Below are positions 52,428-61,019 of a DNA stretch of 64,000 bases, in pieces. The translations under genes were made by a program, and so were the position numbers. Numbering within the stretch: position 1 is the first letter of the stretch; each line of letters starts with the position of its first letter. The notes below the pieces were generated by a model. It saw only the letters and a list, made by a program, of their open reading frames with translations, had not been told where the DNA came from and did no database searches. Source of the stretch: Parahaliea mediterranea (GTDB lineage: Bacteria; Pseudomonadota; Gammaproteobacteria; Pseudomonadales; Halieaceae); NCBI RefSeq assembly GCF_003402235.1, contig NZ_QEWO01000002.1, forward strand, positions 248,001-312,000, written 5' to 3'.

Positions 52428-53354
52428 CTACAAATTCACCCAGCTATTCAAGGCCTTCAAGCGGAATTCCTGCCCGTCATAACTCAGCACCACGGAGTCG
52501 GACAGCACTTCCACCACTTTCACTCCCTTGCCGAGGGACTGGCCATTGCCAGCGGTGGTGCTGTTAATGGTGACGGTGGAGCCGCCCTCTCCACGATAGT
52601 CGTGGTGGCTGTAGAACAGGGTGGGAATGGCATCCTTGCGCTGCTGCGACAGAGTGCTGAGGAAGGGCGCGCTGTGTTCTTCCAGCTCGGCGTTGCGCAG
52701 TTCGGCCTGGGCCTTTGCCACCAGGGCTTCCACATCCAGCGGTTGTTCCTCGGCTGTGTCGCTCTCGGTGCTGATCGTTTCAGCGCCTTGGCGGGCAGGC
52801 TGGCGGGCAGGCTGAGAGTCGGGCTTGCGGGTTGGGGCTTCGTCGGCGGCGGCCGCCTGGGGCTGCTGGTACAGGGCACTCACCTCGGGCGAGGCGGGCG
52901 CGGGCCTTGCCGGCAGCTGGCGCACGGTGGGCTCTGCGGCTGGCTCGGCCACCGTCTCGGCACGCATCTTGTCACCCGCCCCCTCCCCGGCTTGTTCGCC
53001 CACAGATTTTTCGCCTGTGGTGCGCGCTGTTTTATTCGCGCTATCAACCGGCTTTAGAGCCTGGCCGGCATGGGCCCCGGATTCGCCAGTCACCGGTGCC
53101 GGTACACCCGGCAATGCCGCCGCACCGGGGGCCGGCTCGGCGGGCGATGCCGGTTGTGGTGCCGCGTCCGGGCGAAACAGCAGCCAGGCACTGGTCGCCA
53201 GTGCCACCACCAGCGCCAGCCCCAGGGCGCCCACTTTCCAGGCCGAAGGGGCAACGGTGGCCTCGGCATAGTGCGCGGTGGCAATACCCGGCACTTCGCC
53301 GGGGTTGGCCCGCTCGCGCTGGGAGCGATTGATGGCATCCAGAATCAGCGACAC
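52428..53354 (-). CDS. gspB: General secretion pathway protein B (GspB)
   Basis: A 308-residue inner-membrane protein. MSLILDAINRSQRER is the typical GspB N-terminus, a transmembrane helix lies at about residues 42-62, a Pro/Ala/Glu-rich linker follows, and the C-terminal T2SSB domain runs from about 225 to 308 (VTINSTTAGNGQSLGKG, VVLSYDGQEFRLK). With GspA it helps insert the type II secretin through peptidoglycan. The start is GTG 53354, 13 bases after gspA. No other gsp genes are in the window. Confidence 0.88.
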   Translation of the reverse strand: MSLILDAINRSQRERANPGEVPGIATAHYAEATVAPSAWKVGALGLALVVALATSAWLLFRPDAAPQPASPAEPAPGAAALPGVPAPVTGESGAHAGQALKPVDSANKTARTTGEKSVGEQAGEGAGDKMRAETVAEPAAEPTVRQLPARPAPASPEVSALYQQPQAAAADEAPTRKPDSQPARQPARQGAETISTESDTAEEQPLDVEALVAKAQAELRNAELEEHSAPFLSTLSQQRKDAIPTLFYSHHDYRGEGGSTVTINSTTAGNGQSLGKGVKVVEVLSDSVVLSYDGQEFRLKALNSWVNL

Positions 53355-53367
53355 CCGCGGTACCTCG

Positions 53368-55110
53368 TCATAACAGCTTCTCCGACTGCGCCCGGCTGGG
53401 GTCGATGCCCAGCAACTCGTTCAGTTTCAGCAGGGTGCGCACGCCCACCACGCCGTCGTTGTCCAGTTGATTGGCCTGCTGGAACAGCTCCACCCGGCTC
53501 TTGAGGGCGCGGTTGAACTGGTTTTGCGCCAGTGCCTGGGGCTGGCCATCGAGCCTGGCGAACATCTTCGCCACCGCCGCCACCGCCGGGCCACTGTCAC
53601 CCAGGGCCAGCGGCCCCCGGTAGCCATCGGGCACCTGCCACAGCAGGTAGTATTCCCCCTGCCAAAGGCCCGCCAGCTCCCGCAGGGCCACGCTCTGGAC
53701 GCCGCCGCCCACCGTGGCCAGGCGCGCCTGTTGGCCACTGAGCCCCAGCAACACCGCCGCCGCGCGAAACCGCTCGGGCGTCACCAGCTCCAGCACCAGG
53801 GGCCGGTCGTAGGCCAACAGGGCATCCCAGGTTTGCACCTGGTCCCGGTAGCAGCCCAGGCCATTCACCGGCTCTGCAGGGCAGACCGCCAGCGGTGGCG
53901 TGGCAGCAGATTGCAGGCGCCACAGCAACAGCCCGGCCTCGGCAGGGGTCATTTCCCATGCCGGGTGGCTTGTCACTGGCTGGGGTTCGGATGAAGCTTC
54001 GGCGGCAGCGGTCTGTGCTGAGGTTTGAACAGCGCCCTGAAAAGACTGCTGCGCAGGATTTGGTGTCGGGCTTGGTGCCGGACTCTGCATGTGCGCCGGT
54101 GCAGGCGTGTCTGCCGGCCCGCGCGCTTTATTCACTGCCGCTGCCACAGGCTCTGCTGCCTGCGCTGCGCCAGATTCAGGCGCGCGCCCGGGCTGCTGCG
54201 ACAGCTGCCACCACCCGCCGGCACCGATCGCCGCCAGAATCACCACGCCCCCGGCCAGCGCCCAGCCAAGCCGCGAACGCGGGCGCTGGACTGCGCCCTC
54301 GCCCATCACCTCCCGCGCGGCGGTGGCCACCATGACACGATCCACCCGGCCTTTGTTCTGGCCATAGGCGCCGAGCAGGGCCCGGTCGCAGAGCACATTG
54401 ATGAGGCGGGGAATGCCCCGGGTCAGGCGGTGAATGTCGCGCACGGCCGCGGCGGGGAACAGCTCCCGGTCGGCGGTGAGCCCGGCCACCTGCAGCCGAT
54501 GACGAATGTAGGCGCGGGTTTCCTCCGGGTTGAGGGGTTCCAGATTGTAGCGGGCGGTAATGCGCTGGTTGAGCTGGCGCAGCTCCGGGCGCTGCAACAG
54601 GCTGGCCAGCTCGGGCTGGCCGATCAGCACGATCTGCAGGAGTTTTTCGTGATTGGTCTCAAGGTTGGTGAGCAGGCGAATCTGCTCCAGCACGTCAAAG
54701 TTGAGGTGCTGGGCCTCGTCGATCAGCAGCACGGTTTTGCGGCCCCGGGCATGGTTGGCCAGCAGAAAGGCGTGCAGTTTGTCGGTGAGGGTCTTCAGGC
54801 TGGTGGCTTCGCCGGCGTAATCAATGCCCAGCTCGTCGCACACGCTGGCCAGCAGCTCCAGCGCATCCAGCGCCGGGTTGAGGATGATGGCGATATCGGT
54901 ATCGTCGGGCAGTTGCTCCAGCAGGCAGCGGTTGATGGTGGTTTTGCCCGTGCCCACCTCGCCGGTGAGCAGAATAAAGCCGCCGCCGGCACCCACCCCG
55001 TACAGCAGGTGCGCCAGCGCGTCCCGGTGGCGGGGGCTCATAAAGAGATAGCGCGGATTCACCGCAATGGAAAACGGCGCTTCTTTCAACCCGAAGTACT
55101 GGTGATACAT
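53368..55110 (-). CDS. gspA: GspA/ExeA-type AAA ATPase with peptidoglycan-binding C-terminus
   Basis: A 580-residue protein. MYHQYFGLKEAPFSI starts the ExeA family. Walker A is GEVGTGKTT (residues 50-58), Walker B is TVLLIDEAQHL, and the ATPase domain ends near 270. A transmembrane helix follows at about 287-307, then an Ala/Pro/Gln-rich linker, then a periplasmic part whose end (NQLDNDGVVGVRTLLKLNEL) is a peptidoglycan-binding-1 domain. The frame is open 62 codons upstream but ATG 55110 gives the family N-terminus. Confidence 0.9.
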   Translation of the reverse strand: MYHQYFGLKEAPFSIAVNPRYLFMSPRHRDALAHLLYGVGAGGGFILLTGEVGTGKTTINRCLLEQLPDDTDIAIILNPALDALELLASVCDELGIDYAGEATSLKTLTDKLHAFLLANHARGRKTVLLIDEAQHLNFDVLEQIRLLTNLETNHEKLLQIVLIGQPELASLLQRPELRQLNQRITARYNLEPLNPEETRAYIRHRLQVAGLTADRELFPAAAVRDIHRLTRGIPRLINVLCDRALLGAYGQNKGRVDRVMVATAAREVMGEGAVQRPRSRLGWALAGGVVILAAIGAGGWWQLSQQPGRAPESGAAQAAEPVAAAVNKARGPADTPAPAHMQSPAPSPTPNPAQQSFQGAVQTSAQTAAAEASSEPQPVTSHPAWEMTPAEAGLLLWRLQSAATPPLAVCPAEPVNGLGCYRDQVQTWDALLAYDRPLVLELVTPERFRAAAVLLGLSGQQARLATVGGGVQSVALRELAGLWQGEYYLLWQVPDGYRGPLALGDSGPAVAAVAKMFARLDGQPQALAQNQFNRALKSRVELFQQANQLDNDGVVGVRTLLKLNELLGIDPSRAQSEKLL

Positions 55111-55241
55111 AGCAGCCCGTGCAAGCCCGATGTTTGTCCGGCAATCGTCCGGCGGTCGTCCGGTTAGCAGCCCGGCGATGATCCGGTGCCAACGCGGGGT
55201 CCGTAAAAGCCCAGCATTATGCCCAAGGGCCGCCGCCCCGG

Positions 55242-55805
55242 CTATGCTGTCGCGACGCTTTCCACCCCGGCGAGCAACTCCAGCGCCTCGTCGCACCAGG
55301 CCAGGAACTGCTCACCCTGGCGAATGCCGGCGATCAGGGCCAGGTACACGCCCTTGCGGCGCAGGGGCAGGGCTTGCGGTTGATCGTAATGGCGGCGGCG
55401 GATTTTCTCGTAGAGGTAGAGGCGGCCCATCATCTCCTCGCGCCGCAGTGCGATCTCGGCGGACAGGCGGCTCACGTTGTCCGGGCTCAGGTTGTAGAGC
55501 TTCACCCAAAGGTCGTCCTTGGCCTCCTGCACCCGGCTCTCGCCCCACACCCAGTCGGCCAACGCCTCGCGCCCGGCACCGGTAAGGCGGTGCACGGCCT
55601 TGTCGGGCTTGCCCTGCTGGGCCACCACTTCCTTCTCCAGCCAGCCCTTGGCCACCAGCTTGCGCAGCTCCTGGTAGATTTGCTGGTGGCTGGCGTGCCA
55701 GAACAGGCCGAGGGACACATCAAAGGCCTTGGCCAGCTCGTAGCCGGACATTTCGTCCTCGATCAGGGCAGTCATGATGGCGTGGGACAGGGCCATATAG
55801 CGCAT
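55242..55805 (-). CDS. PadR-family transcriptional regulator
   Basis: A 187-residue PadR/Vir-type regulator with an N-terminal winged helix (LSHAIMTALIEDEMSGYELAKAF, then QIYQELRKLVAKGWL, then VHRLTGAGREALADW) and a helical dimerisation C-terminus. It is divergent from the nitronate monooxygenase gene across 148 bases, so that gene is its likely target. PadR proteins commonly respond to phenolics or other toxic small molecules; the effector here is unknown. Confidence 0.9.
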   Translation of the reverse strand: MRYMALSHAIMTALIEDEMSGYELAKAFDVSLGLFWHASHQQIYQELRKLVAKGWLEKEVVAQQGKPDKAVHRLTGAGREALADWVWGESRVQEAKDDLWVKLYNLSPDNVSRLSAEIALRREEMMGRLYLYEKIRRRHYDQPQALPLRRKGVYLALIAGIRQGEQFLAWCDEALELLAGVESVATA

Positions 55806-55867
55806 CCTCGGCAGTGCGGTGATTGGCTGGGAGGATAACGCGGACGCACGCCATATACAAAAAGTTG

Positions 55868-55884
55868 CATATCAAAATAATATG
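55868..55884. promoter_or_regulatory. AT-rich palindromic operator candidate for PadR
   Basis: CATAT-N7-ATATG lies in a sharply AT-rich island (about 55850-55905) within otherwise GC-rich DNA. Two TTGCAT direct repeats (55865-55870 and 55892-55897) frame it. Position between the divergent PadR and monooxygenase genes makes it a plausible shared operator. Confidence 0.45.
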
Positions 55885-55953
55885 AAATAAATTGCATAAC
55901 CACTGATCAACCCCATTTCACCCCCACTCCACACAGAAAGAGGAAGTGCTCAC

Positions 55954-56919
55954 ATGGCCTTGCCCGAATCCCTCTCCAGCCGCCTGCGCCTGCCGGCTGT
56001 CGCCTCGCCCATGTTTATCGTCTCCAACCCGGACCTGGTCATCGCCCAGTGCAAGGCCGGCATCGTCGGCTCCTTCCCCGCGCTGAACGCCCGCCCCGCC
56101 GCAGAACTGGACGTGTGGCTCAAGCGCATTACCGAAGAGCTGGACGCCTACAACCAGGCCAACCCCGACGCCCCAGCCGCGCCCTTCGCGGTCAACCAGA
56201 TTGTGCACGGCTCCAACGATCGCCTGCAGCACGACATGGAGATGTGTGTGAAGTACAAGGTGCCGATTGTGATCACCTCACTGGGCGCCAAGGAATTCGT
56301 GAACGAGGCCGTGCACTCCTACGGCGGCATCACCCTGCACGACGTGATCAACAACCGCTTCGCGAAAAAGGCTATTGAGAAAGGGGCCGACGGACTGATT
56401 GCCGTAGCGGCGGGCGCTGGCGGCCACGCCGGCGGTATTTCCCCCTTTGCCCTGATCCAGGAAATCCGCGAGTGGTTTGACGGCCCGCTGCTGCTGTCGG
56501 GCTCCATCGCCACCGGCGACGCCATCCTCGCCGCCCAGGCCATGGGCGCCGACCTGGGCTACATCGGCTCTGCCTTCATCGCCACCGAAGAAGCCAATGC
56601 CGAGCAAGCCTACAAACAGGCCATCGTCGACAACGGCGCCTCCGACATCGTCTACACCAACCTGTTCACCGGTGTGCACGGCAACTACCTGCGTCCCTCC
56701 ATCGAGGCCGCCGGCCTGGACCCGGACAACCTGCCCGCCTCAGACCCCAGCGCCATGAGCTTTGGCTCCGGCGGCGACTCCGCCTCCAAGGCCTGGAAGG
56801 ACATCTGGGGCTGCGGCCAGGGCATCGGCGCAGTGAAAGACGTGGTGCCCGCAGCCGAGCTGGTGGCGCGCCTGCAGCGCGAATACCAGGCGGCGCGGGC
56901 GCGTTTGCTGGCGGCGTGA
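55954..56919 (+). CDS. Nitronate monooxygenase
   Basis: A 321-residue FMN-dependent TIM-barrel protein of the nitronate monooxygenase/2-nitropropane dioxygenase family, which oxidises alkyl nitronates such as propionate 3-nitronate. Visible parts are PMFIVSNPDLVIAQCKAGIV (about residues 18-37), PFAVNQIVHGSND, GADGLIAVAAGAGGHAGGIS and the phosphate-binding LLLSGSIATGDAILAAQAMGAD. AGAGGAAG precedes ATG. PadR control is inferred from the divergent neighbour. Confidence 0.92.
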   Translation: MALPESLSSRLRLPAVASPMFIVSNPDLVIAQCKAGIVGSFPALNARPAAELDVWLKRITEELDAYNQANPDAPAAPFAVNQIVHGSNDRLQHDMEMCVKYKVPIVITSLGAKEFVNEAVHSYGGITLHDVINNRFAKKAIEKGADGLIAVAAGAGGHAGGISPFALIQEIREWFDGPLLLSGSIATGDAILAAQAMGADLGYIGSAFIATEEANAEQAYKQAIVDNGASDIVYTNLFTGVHGNYLRPSIEAAGLDPDNLPASDPSAMSFGSGGDSASKAWKDIWGCGQGIGAVKDVVPAAELVARLQREYQAARARLLAA

Positions 56920-56929
56920 TGCGCTCCGG

Positions 56930-56955
56930 TGGCACCCACTCGCGCGTGGGTGCCA
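56930..56955 (+). terminator. Strong hairpin after the nitronate monooxygenase gene
   Basis: TGGCACCCAC and GTGGGTGCCA form a perfect ten-base-pair stem with a six-base loop, eleven bases past the stop codon. The downstream sequence (TCGATTTC) is only weakly T-rich, so efficiency is uncertain. Confidence 0.5.
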
Positions 56956-57100
56956 TCGATTTCACCTCAATTCCCAGCGCTGCACCAACCCGGCGCTAAC
57001 CCATCCGACACAGGCCAACAGGGCCCGCATTATCGGCAGACTATCTGCCACCTTTACCAGCGCCGGACTGACTATCGATACCCGCGCGCGCAAACCCGCG

Positions 57101-57129
57101 TTGACGCGACGACCCCGTACGCCTAGTTT
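57101..57129 (+). promoter_or_regulatory. Sigma-70-like promoter candidate for the TonB-dependent receptor gene
   Basis: TTGACG (57101-57106) and TAGTTT (57124-57129) are separated by 17 bases and lie 44 bases before the receptor start codon. The -10 match is weak. No Fur-like site is evident in the 253-base gap, and the rest of the gap shows no coding character. Confidence 0.35.
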
Positions 57130-57172
57130 TACAGGGAGGTGCCATAACACACAGATAACAGAGGTGCTCACC

Positions 57173-59542
57173 ATGACCGGGATTTCCCTACACCCGCAAC
57201 AGGCGCTCGCCGCCCTGACCCTGGCTGCGGCACTGCCCGTCGCCCTGGCGCCAGCACAGGCGCAGACCCAGACCGATCGGCCCACTGCCCTTGAAGAGGT
57301 GGTTGTGACTGCCCAGCGGCGCGAGCAGGATCTGCAGCGCACCTCCGTGTCGGTTACTGCCCTGAGTGGTGAGTTGCTGGCGGATGCGGATCTGCCGGAA
57401 CTCTCCAGCCTGGAGAATCTGGTGCCCAACCTGAACTTTCGCATCGGCAGCGACGGTGGCAACAGCACGCTGCAGGCCTTCATTCGCGGTGTGGGCCAGT
57501 TCGATTTCGCCATTACCACCGACCCGGGCGTGGGCATGTACATCGACAACGTCTACCAGTCGCGCACCATTGGCGCCAACCTGGAGTTTGCCGACATTGA
57601 ACAGGTTCAGGTGCTGCGCGGCCCCCAGGGCACGCTCTACGGCAAGAACACCATTGGCGGCGCCATTAACGTGGTGACCAAGAAGCCGGGCGACGAGGTG
57701 GAGTTCCAGCTGGAAGGCGTCACCGGTTCCTACCAGCACCGGGAACTGAACGGCTACCTTTCTATTCCATTGATCAGCGACACACTGGCGGCCAGTGCGG
57801 CGTTTTTGGTGCGCGAGTCCGACGGCTGGCAGGAGCGCCGCGGGCAGGATGCCGGCAACGACGACATGGCCGGCGGCCGGGTTCATCTGCTGTGGACACC
57901 GGGGGAGCGCTTCGACAGCCACCTGGTGCTGGACGCCGCACACCAGCGCCAGAACGTGTATCCCCGGGTGCTGGCCACTTTCAACAACGCGGAATTCTTT
58001 CCCTTTCTGTACAACACCTTTGTCAGCCCCGGCGACCCCTGCTGTACACCCAATACCGATATCGACAAAAGCAATGTACTGAACGAACTGGAGCGGGACG
58101 ACCTGGATTCACGCGGTGCCAGCTGGACCAATACCTGGCGCTGGGACGATCTGCAACTCCAGTCCATAACCGGCTATCGTAAACTCGAGTCGGAGATTTA
58201 TCGCGACAGTGACAACAACCCGCAGGATTACTTTTCCGTGGGCAGCAAGATTGACGGCGACCAGTTCAGCCAGGAGTTTATTGCTTCCGGGCTGGCCCTG
58301 AACGACAAGCTGGACTGGGTTGCCGGCCTCTACTACCTGGATGAAGACGCCGAGCACGACAGCGACATTACAGTGGCCTCGGGGCTGTTCGAGGCGCTGT
58401 CCAGCCAGCCGCTGGATGTGACCCTGCCAGATGGCACGCCAGTGGCCTTTCTGGCGGTGCCGCTGGACCTCACCCTGCACTACGCGCGCCAGCAACAGAC
58501 CACCAGCTACGCAGCCTATGTACACGGTATCTACAGCCTCAGCGACCACCTGCGGCTGACCCTCGCCGCGCGCTACACCGACGAGGAAAAAGAACTGGAT
58601 ATGTTCTCGGTGCGCCGCGCCAGCCAGACGGCCTTCATCACCCCCGGGGCCACCGACCCTGGCGCCTGCGGCGATGTGGTGGCCAGCGGCAACGGCAGTC
58701 GCTACCAGTGCAAGGAGCGCTGGAATGAGATCTCCCCGAAAATTGGCCTGGAGTGGGACATCAGCGATGACATCATGACCTACGTAAGTGCCTCCCAGGG
58801 TTTTCGCAGTGGTGCATTCAACGGCCGCCCCACCGCACTGGCCGAAATTTCCGTGGCCGACCCGGAGATCCTCACAGCCTATGAATGGGGACTGAAATCC
58901 GCATGGCTGGACCGGCGCCTGATTGTGAACGGCGCCCTGTTCTACAACGACTATCAGGACCAGCAATTTCTGGTCAACCGCTCGTCGGCCTCTCTCGGGG
59001 GCGGCCTGGCGCTGATCGTCGACAATGCCGGTGACTCCAGCATCACGGGCGCTGAATTGGAAATCTCCGCCCTGCCCATGGAGGGACTGACCCTCACCGG
59101 CAGCCTTGGCTGGATTGACGCCGAGTTCGACACCTTCGAGAGCATCAACCCGGCCACCGGGCAAGTGGAGGATCTCAGCAACCGCCCCTTCCAGGACACC
59201 CCGGAATGGACCGGCAGCCTGATGGCCCAGTACGAGTGGGTGTTCAGCCAAGGCGGCAGCCTGAAGTTACTGGCGGATGTGTATTACAAGGACGATGTCT
59301 ACTACACCAACGACCGGGCCGCCCGCGACTTTGACGTGCTGCACCCGGACGGCTTTACCACCTGGAACGCCGGTGTGATCTACACCACCCCACAGTCCCA
59401 CTGGCAGGTGGCCCTGCACGGGCGCAACCTCGGGGACGAGCGGGCGATCAATGGCGGCTTTACCATTGATGCCTTTGGCGCAACCGATGTGAGCTACACC
59501 GCCCCGCGCCGCTACTTCCTATCACTGCGCTACCAGTTGTAG
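57173..59542 (+). CDS. TonB-dependent outer-membrane receptor
   Basis: A 789-residue receptor. Signal peptide to about residue 30 (ending APAQAQ), TonB box-like LEEVVVTAQRREQDLQ (about 38-53), plug domain (VLRGPQGTLYGKNTIGGAINVVTKKPG at about 140-165) and a beta-barrel ending in aromatic-rich RRYFLSLRYQL. It is of the large class seen in alphaproteobacteria and marine gammaproteobacteria that often imports carbohydrates, vitamins or aromatics rather than siderophores. GAGGT supports ATG 57173. The neighbouring TPP-enzyme/aldehyde dehydrogenase pair is convergent, so a shared substrate is only a guess. Confidence 0.93.
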   Translation: MTGISLHPQQALAALTLAAALPVALAPAQAQTQTDRPTALEEVVVTAQRREQDLQRTSVSVTALSGELLADADLPELSSLENLVPNLNFRIGSDGGNSTLQAFIRGVGQFDFAITTDPGVGMYIDNVYQSRTIGANLEFADIEQVQVLRGPQGTLYGKNTIGGAINVVTKKPGDEVEFQLEGVTGSYQHRELNGYLSIPLISDTLAASAAFLVRESDGWQERRGQDAGNDDMAGGRVHLLWTPGERFDSHLVLDAAHQRQNVYPRVLATFNNAEFFPFLYNTFVSPGDPCCTPNTDIDKSNVLNELERDDLDSRGASWTNTWRWDDLQLQSITGYRKLESEIYRDSDNNPQDYFSVGSKIDGDQFSQEFIASGLALNDKLDWVAGLYYLDEDAEHDSDITVASGLFEALSSQPLDVTLPDGTPVAFLAVPLDLTLHYARQQQTTSYAAYVHGIYSLSDHLRLTLAARYTDEEKELDMFSVRRASQTAFITPGATDPGACGDVVASGNGSRYQCKERWNEISPKIGLEWDISDDIMTYVSASQGFRSGAFNGRPTALAEISVADPEILTAYEWGLKSAWLDRRLIVNGALFYNDYQDQQFLVNRSSASLGGGLALIVDNAGDSSITGAELEISALPMEGLTLTGSLGWIDAEFDTFESINPATGQVEDLSNRPFQDTPEWTGSLMAQYEWVFSQGGSLKLLADVYYKDDVYYTNDRAARDFDVLHPDGFTTWNAGVIYTTPQSHWQVALHGRNLGDERAINGGFTIDAFGATDVSYTAPRRYFLSLRYQL

Positions 59543-59546
59543 GCCG

Positions 59547-59574
59547 CCTGTCGGGAACCGCTCAGGCCGACAGG
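59547..59574. terminator. Bidirectional hairpin between receptor and aldehyde dehydrogenase genes
   Basis: CCTGTCGG (59547-59554) and CCGACAGG (59567-59574) form a perfect eight-base-pair stem with a 12-base loop. It lies between the convergent stops and overlaps the end of the dehydrogenase gene. No T-run is present. Confidence 0.45.
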
Positions 59575-61019
59575 TTGAAACACACCGTCTTGGTTTGCAC
59601 CATCTGGGCGATGGCGTGGCGCACGCCTTCGCGGCCCATTGAGCCCCGCTTGCTGCCACCAAAGGGCATGGCGTCCAGGCGATAGTCGGTGGAGTCGTTC
59701 ACCAGCACGCCAGCGCACTCCAACTCGCGGATGGCGCGCATGGCCTCCTGCAGGCTGTCGGTGAAAATGGCGCCGTGAATCATGTAGTCGGGGCGGTTGG
59801 CCGCGGCGATGGCTTCATCCAGTGCGTCGTAGCTGTGCAGGCTGACCACCGGCCCGAAAACCTCGGTGTCGCACACGCTCACCTGGCGCTGCCCCACGTC
59901 CAGCACGGTGGGCAGATAGGCCACGGCTCCCACGGCCTCGCCGCCGCACAACAGATTGGCGCCCTGGGACAGGGCCTGCTGCACCCACCGGTCCACCCGC
60001 TGCACATCGGCCGGGGAGATCAGCGGGCCGACATCGCAGTGCTCGCTGCCGGGGTCTCCCACCTGCAGGGCGCGGGCCTGGCAGGCAAAGCGTTCGGCAA
60101 ACTCCCGGTAGATGCGCTGCTGCACGAAGATGCGCTGCACGCCCACGCAGTTCTGCCCGGAGGCCCAGTAGGCACCACTCACGCAGGACGGGACTGCGCG
60201 ATCCAGGTCGGCCCGGTCGCTGACAATCACTGGCGAGTTGGCGCCCAGCTCCATGAGCAGGCGCTTCATGCCCGCCTGCCGGGCGATGGCCTGCCCCGCC
60301 GCTTCGCCGCCGGTGAAGGACACCAGCGCCACCTCCGGCGCGCCCACCAGCGCCGCGCCAAAGTCGCTGCCGTAGCCGGTGAGCACGTTCACCACCCCCG
60401 GCGGCAGGCCTGCCTCCAGCAGCACCCGCACCAGCATCAGGGCGCTGAGGGGCGCCTGTTCGGCGGGTTTGAGAATGGTGGCGTTGCCGGCGGCGATGGC
60501 CGGCCCCAGTTTGTGGGCCACCAGGTTGAGGGGGTCATTGAACGGCGTGATGGCCACCACAATCCCGAGGGGCTCGTACTGGTAGTAGCCACTGCGCCCC
60601 GCTCCGCCCTCCACACTGTCAAAGTTCAGGGTTTCGCCAACAATGCGCGTGGCCTCCTCGGCGGACAGCCGCAGGGTATGGATGCAGCGCGCCACCTCTT
60701 TTTGCGCGGCGCTGATCGGCTTGCCGCTTTCGCTAGTAATGCAGCGGGCAAATTCCGCGGCCCTGGCCTGCACCAGTTCCGCCGCCCGCCGCAACAGGAC
60801 GGCGCGCTCACCGCTGCCAAGGGCGCGGCTGCGCCGGGCGCCGCTACGGGCATATTCCAGGGCCCGGGCCACCTCGGCCGGGCCGGCGCAGGCCACCTCC
60901 TGCAGCACGTCCCGGGTCCAGGGGTTATACACCGGCATGCAGCGCTCGCCGGCCTGCCACTGACCGCCCAGCAACAAGGTGCGCCCCACCGGCAGGTAAT
61001 GCTCCGCCGCTGCGATCAC
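59562..61019 (-). CDS. NAD(P)-dependent aldehyde dehydrogenase (phosphonoacetaldehyde/lactaldehyde dehydrogenase-like)
   Basis: A 485-residue aldehyde dehydrogenase. The catalytic nucleophile is Cys291 in SGQNCVGVQR, the general base Glu257 in MELGANSP, and Asn161 lies in ITPFNDPLN. The FNDPLN/GQNC pattern is seen in the lactaldehyde, phosphonoacetaldehyde and sulfoacetaldehyde dehydrogenase branch. The start is GTG 61019, overlapping the stop of the TPP-enzyme gene by four bases, so it probably oxidises the aldehyde made by that enzyme. Confidence 0.88.
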   Translation of the reverse strand: MIAAAEHYLPVGRTLLLGGQWQAGERCMPVYNPWTRDVLQEVACAGPAEVARALEYARSGARRSRALGSGERAVLLRRAAELVQARAAEFARCITSESGKPISAAQKEVARCIHTLRLSAEEATRIVGETLNFDSVEGGAGRSGYYQYEPLGIVVAITPFNDPLNLVAHKLGPAIAAGNATILKPAEQAPLSALMLVRVLLEAGLPPGVVNVLTGYGSDFGAALVGAPEVALVSFTGGEAAGQAIARQAGMKRLLMELGANSPVIVSDRADLDRAVPSCVSGAYWASGQNCVGVQRIFVQQRIYREFAERFACQARALQVGDPGSEHCDVGPLISPADVQRVDRWVQQALSQGANLLCGGEAVGAVAYLPTVLDVGQRQVSVCDTEVFGPVVSLHSYDALDEAIAAANRPDYMIHGAIFTDSLQEAMRAIRELECAGVLVNDSTDYRLDAMPFGGSKRGSMGREGVRHAIAQMVQTKTVCFNLSA

